A stretch of 20,000 nt of DNA, from contig LUCW03000359.1 in NCBI GenBank assembly GCA_001586965.3, positions 47,501-67,500 of the forward strand, written 5' to 3'. This stretch comes from Sphaeroforma sirkka (lineage: Eukaryota > Opisthokonta > Ichthyosporea > Ichthyophonida). The first letter of the stretch is position 1. Each line of letters opens with the position of its first letter. Below, piece by piece: positions 17,168 to 20,000 of the stretch. The position numbers and the translations under genes were made by a program. The notes below the pieces were generated by a model. The model was not told the origin of the DNA and ran no database searches. It was given only the letters and a program-made list of their open reading frames with translations.

Positions 17168-19985
17168 TGTGTCTATATATGTATATATATTTTTTTTGAT
17201 GATTGTTTGTGCGTATATATATATATATACATATATATATTTATATATCATATATTTTCTTCATTCAATACATATCACATTAATCATTAATACATACACA
17301 TACATATATATATATGTATATATAGACATAGATATAGACATAGATATGTACCTATCCATTACATGTATTTATGTATTTGTGTGTTTTTTATATATATAGA
17401 TATATATATATATATATATATATTTGTTTGTATGTGTGTGTGTGTGTGTATGTATGTATATGTTTGTGTCTATGTTCCGACTCTACATACAAATTGGCTA
17501 GTTAAATACTTTCTGTCGCTCCAGTGTTGGATTGCAAAGCGACAGCACTCAGTGCATTGGCCTCAATACCCAAATATTTTGCTATGTGTGCTCTTCATAA
17601 TATCCTCCTAATACTTACTTCCTTATTGTGTGCATTCGTCCCTATATCTCTGCTAGAGCTTGTTGTATTTTTACCTATTTATTGGCAGCGGTTGAGGGCA
17701 AAAATGGGCTCAGGCACTCATACTATATCCGATCTGAGCGGAAATTCCACTATATCGGATTTGATGAATTCTTTAGCCACGATTGCCGGCTGTGACAAGA
17801 GTTTGTTGAAAGGTGGGTCTGTTTTGATGGTATCACCGGTATCATCAATACCGCTGGTGAGATCTTTACACTATCATCGATTCAACTCGATGTCGCACAG
17901 TATGCCTATTGGTACGCATTGTCATTGAGTTAGTGGCCTGCCCTAGCTTCGATTATCAAGTCGATTTTCAGTTAAGAGTTCAATGCATGGATAGATGCTT
18001 GATTTTCTATGTACTCCTCAGTTATGTACAGCTATCCACCGAAGAAACTGTCCACGGTTGACGATGCAACGCTTGAGAGCATACCAATCAATAGTGGCGA
18101 GACTTTCACAGTTGAGCAAAGGCAGACAGAAGAGGAGAAGAATAGAACAAAGTAGGTTATTCGCGTCACATTGTGTGTCGTGATTGTCTGGACATATCAA
18201 TAGCTCCAAAACGCGTTGTCATTCTTCGGCGTCTTACCACGCCAGATAGGACCAATTGATGGTTTTTGGAGAGCGTGCTCGAATCACACAGCGATCTCCT
18301 CAAGGTCGCATGCAAGCGCCAACTTCAATTCCAACACTGGCCAACACAGATATTTATATTTTGTCAAAAGACCTCGAGGGTGTTTGATATGCGTTGTATT
18401 GTGTGCGTTACTGGTTTGTATACATAAACTGACAAACCTTTTTTTTGCGGTTTTTGCGTCATAGCATGATTTCTCTCTCAATTTAGTATTGTGTTTTATG
18501 TATGCTCGTGGCAAAGATTTATTGCACACGTCTGTTAATAAATGTGATTTTACCATGCTCTTGTATGCCCTGATCAAAACGTTCCACGTAACTAAAAGTG
18601 AACCGTTGTGAGTGTGCATTGACATGTTTTATTGAGTTTTCTCGTCGCGTACATTTCACATACACCCAGGTTCACGACTGATTCTAATACCGGATACCGC
18701 ACGGTCAGAAATGATAATTTGATGAGCGCAGACACATCCAATTTGAGCGGAGAAATAATACGTCGGGTCGTCCCAGACGATAATTCGTGTTTATTCTCTT
18801 CTATAGCTAAGGTGTGTGTACGATATAATGACTCGTTTTTAATAAGTACGTGCGATTTTCGAATCGGTTTATGAGCCCTGCGCATGACATGGTATTTGAA
18901 AAGTACTGAGTTTATTTTTCTGCATCTTCTATGAGTGAAATTCCATCATTTATATGATCGCTTATCTACTTATGGACACCAAAAGCATACAGCGTATTTT
19001 ATATCACGCACACAGCTGGTGTTGAACGATTTGTTCGTTTCAAAACCTAATCTTTGCATGATTGTATGGTTTCAAATCTCACCCGTGTGGCCGTAGAATC
19101 TACTCCGAGACTCGACGCAGAGTGGACAACTTAGGAGTATAGTGGCCAACGCTATCGTAGCCGACACAACGACATACAACGAAGCCATGCTGGGCCAAAG
19201 TATCGATGATTACGTTAGGTGGATCCAGAACCCAGACTCTTGGGGAGGTGAGTGTGGGTGATGATGCAGGCTCTCACGCACGGAGACTGCGCAGCTAGCA
19301 TACCACCTAGTGAACCACTTTATAGTATGCAACCCGTCAACAAATTACATTTCAATCTGTCCCGCAGGCGGATTGCTTGACTTGCTTGTTGATGAGTACA
19401 GTGCTCCGAAGGCAGAGTGTACTTGTGTTTGAGTTTGAATGTACTTTTCGCCATGACTATGTTTGTGCGTGTTGTTAGCGCTTTTGTGCTAAATGATGCT
19501 GAGTGGGTCGTTTCTGTGTAGGGATGCTTGATGGGTGGAAATTATAAATTCAAATCATCACGAGACAAGAGTAGTTTCGATACATTCTTGCAACAATGCG
19601 ATACCCTCCTGTATGTTTATAAGTAGATTGGTCCGTTGGTTGTTTTTGTGCGATATACTTATTCCAGGTTCCGGTTCCTATTTCAGTAAAATTAGGTGTT
19701 TTGACAATTTCGGTATTAAGTCACCATGTTTTGCTATTGAGCAGATTTAGCTGATAGAATAGGACCTTAGTGAACAACGTCTTGTTAGTAATATGTTTCT
19801 GTGTCAAATGCCATGTGACTCGCGTCTGGTCATTAGGCATGATGCTTGATTGTTGAGAGATCCTTACAAACAATTACTTCTTATTATTTTTTTTTCAGGT
19901 GCGATCGATATATCTATCCTTGCCGAGTTTTTCCATACCGAGATTGTGGTTTGCGACACCCAAACTCTCCGAATGGATCGATTTG
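14424..19985 (+). CDS. OTU1: OTU1/YOD1-type deubiquitinase, 5' part of gene (6 exons visible)
   Basis: Exons: 14424-14432 (only ATG ACT CTG), 17689-17816, 18032-18151, 18670-18811, 19097-19247, 19899-19985; the gene runs on past 20000. Junction phases (0,2,2,0,1,1) all match, giving 212 full residues so far. OTU1 (yeast Otu1, human YOD1) cuts ubiquitin chains and works with the p97/Cdc48 ATPase in ER-associated degradation. The N-terminal UBX-like domain (1-60) starts MTLRLRAK and has GYPPKKL; the OTU domain (from about 116) has RRVVPDDNSCLF with the catalytic Asp and Cys126, then WIQNPDSWGGAIDISILAEFF and VVCDTQTLRMDRFG, all closely matching the family. The catalytic His and the C2H2 zinc finger expected in the family are not in the window. 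The ATG start is supported by the TATA box and by the short MxL beginning known for OTU1. Confidence 0.93.
14433..17688 (+). other. OTU1 intron 1 (3256 nt, phase 0)
   Basis: Donor CTG|GTGAGT, acceptor TATTGGCAG. The first 200 nt and last 200 nt are ordinary; 14640-17480 is low-complexity, mostly alternating purine-pyrimidine DNA (listed separately). No exon is needed between MTL and RLRAK. It splits the gene after only three codons, a common place for a regulatory first intron. Confidence 0.85.
14640..17480. repeat. About 2.8 kb of AT-rich, alternating purine-pyrimidine, palindrome-rich DNA
   Basis: Pure TA runs (for example about 14678-14713, 14826-14858, 14949-14981, 17146-17166) are linked by mixed YR steps such as GCATGC, ATGCAT, CATATG, TACGTACG and GTGTGC, so RR and YY steps are scarce, especially 14990-16220. 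Short palindromes abound (TGCATGCA flanked by ACGTACGT near 15905-15925; GTACGTACGTACGTACG near 16007-16023). A (GAT)n tract lies at about 16221-16236 and GACATAGATATA units at 17326-17348. 15470-17050 is more TTA/TAA-like. Not a simple single-unit satellite; no coding potential. Confidence 0.88.
17689..18151 (+). CDS. OTU1: OTU1 UBX-like domain exons
   Basis: Exon 17689-17816 (RLRAKMGSGTHTISDL, STISDLMNSLATIAG) joins to 18032-18151 (YPPKKLSTVDDATLESIPINSG) and then an acidic, Lys/Glu-rich linker (EQRQTEEEKNRTK). The chosen junction uses donor GGTGG|GTCTGT (17817) and acceptor ATGTACAG (18031), restoring the family GYPP motif. A second pair with better splice-site sequences (AAAG|GTGGGT at 17813, CTCCTCAG at 18021) also keeps frame but gives KVMYSYPP instead of KGGYPP. 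The last donor is AA|GTAGGT at 18152. The domain in this family binds the p97 N-domain. Confidence 0.85.
18152..18669 (+). other. OTU1 intron 3 (518 nt)
   Basis: Phase-2 intron with donor GTAGGT and acceptor TACACCCAG. Unique sequence with T-rich tracts near 18439; no repeat, RNA gene or additional exon recognised. Confidence 0.6.
18670..19985 (+). CDS. OTU1: OTU1 catalytic OTU-domain exons (partial)
   Basis: Exon 18670-18811 carries a Ser/Thr/Asn linker and then VPDDNSCLFSSIAK: Asp123, Asn124 and nucleophile Cys126. Exon 19097-19247 encodes the helices LLRDSTQSGQLRSIVANAIV, YNEAMLGQSIDDYVRWIQ and DSWGG, and 19899-19985 the strand segment up to DRFG. Acceptors are CACCCAG, GGCCGTAG and a strong T-tract CAG at 19898; donors GTGTGT, GTGAGT, GTATGT. 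No frameshift or missing key residue is seen. The last exon ends in phase 1 at 19985, so at least one more exon follows. Confidence 0.92.
19248..19898 (+). other. OTU1 intron 5 (651 nt)
   Basis: Phase-1 intron, donor GTGAGT, acceptor after a run of T at 19898. A decoy acceptor-like CCCGCAG precedes an open stretch at about 19369, but the family has no extra residues between DSWG and GAIDIS, so no exon is called. Otherwise nothing noted. Confidence 0.6.
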
Positions 19986-20000
19986 GTATGTGACTTACTG

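Noticed and set aside
14607-17611. Hidden gene or mobile element within OTU1 intron 1
   Set aside because: Scanning both strands gave only low-complexity translations; no transposase, reverse transcriptase, terminal repeats or structured RNA were seen.
19369-19431. Possible extra OTU1 exon after CCCGCAG
   Set aside because: The neighbouring exons join DSWG-GAIDIS exactly as in the family, and the open stretch soon reaches a stop.

Overview
The window is eukaryotic nuclear DNA carrying three conserved, intron-rich protein genes; nothing bacterial, viral or transposon-coded was recognised. Exons were built by hand from splice sites (donors mostly GTATGT, GTGTGT or GTGAGT; acceptors pyrimidine-AG), from phase continuity across every junction, and from similarity to known families. 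All 26 exon-exon junctions used keep frame. The large, densely spaced introns, yeast-like GTATGT donors, a perfect TACTAAC branch site, a Hook-family gene and a cystathionine beta-synthase without the metazoan heme ligands together suggest a non-animal opisthokont such as a unicellular holozoan (for example an ichthyosporean). That placement is inference; no species is claimed.

Layout. (1) 53-8362, plus strand: the C-terminal 509 residues, in 12 exons, of a Hook microtubule/cargo adaptor (long coiled coil, then the AW[YF]xxLG and SFLxRQR motifs). The N-terminal calponin-homology (Hook) domain lies left of the window. (2) 8363-9148: convergent spacer with a telomere-like tract and a 110-bp-period tandem duplication. 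(3) 13409-9149, minus strand: a complete cystathionine beta-synthase of 505 residues in 9 exons, with PLP catalytic core and two C-terminal CBS domains. (4) 13410-14423: divergent intergenic region with a TATA box, a TGTCA cluster and a G-rich patch. (5) 14424 to beyond 20000, plus strand: an OTU1/YOD1-type deubiquitinase, with its UBX-like domain and the first part of the OTU domain including the catalytic Cys. The catalytic His and the expected zinc finger lie to the right.

Introns hold most of the unusual sequence. Long (TA)n and (GTAT)n microsatellites occur in introns of all three genes but not in the two intergenic spacers. OTU1 intron 1 (3.26 kb) is about 2.8 kb of nearly continuous alternating purine-pyrimidine DNA full of short palindromes. 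HOOK intron 1 carries a degenerate tandem array around a CTCGCGAGTA core, and CBS intron 1 carries a 40-bp hairpin inside a duplicated block.

The three genes have unrelated roles (vesicle transport, sulfur amino-acid metabolism, p97-linked deubiquitination). I see no gene cluster or new multi-gene system. The points most worth following are the missing CBS regulatory residues, the unusual intron DNA and a frame-preserving Gly/Ala cassette exon in HOOK.
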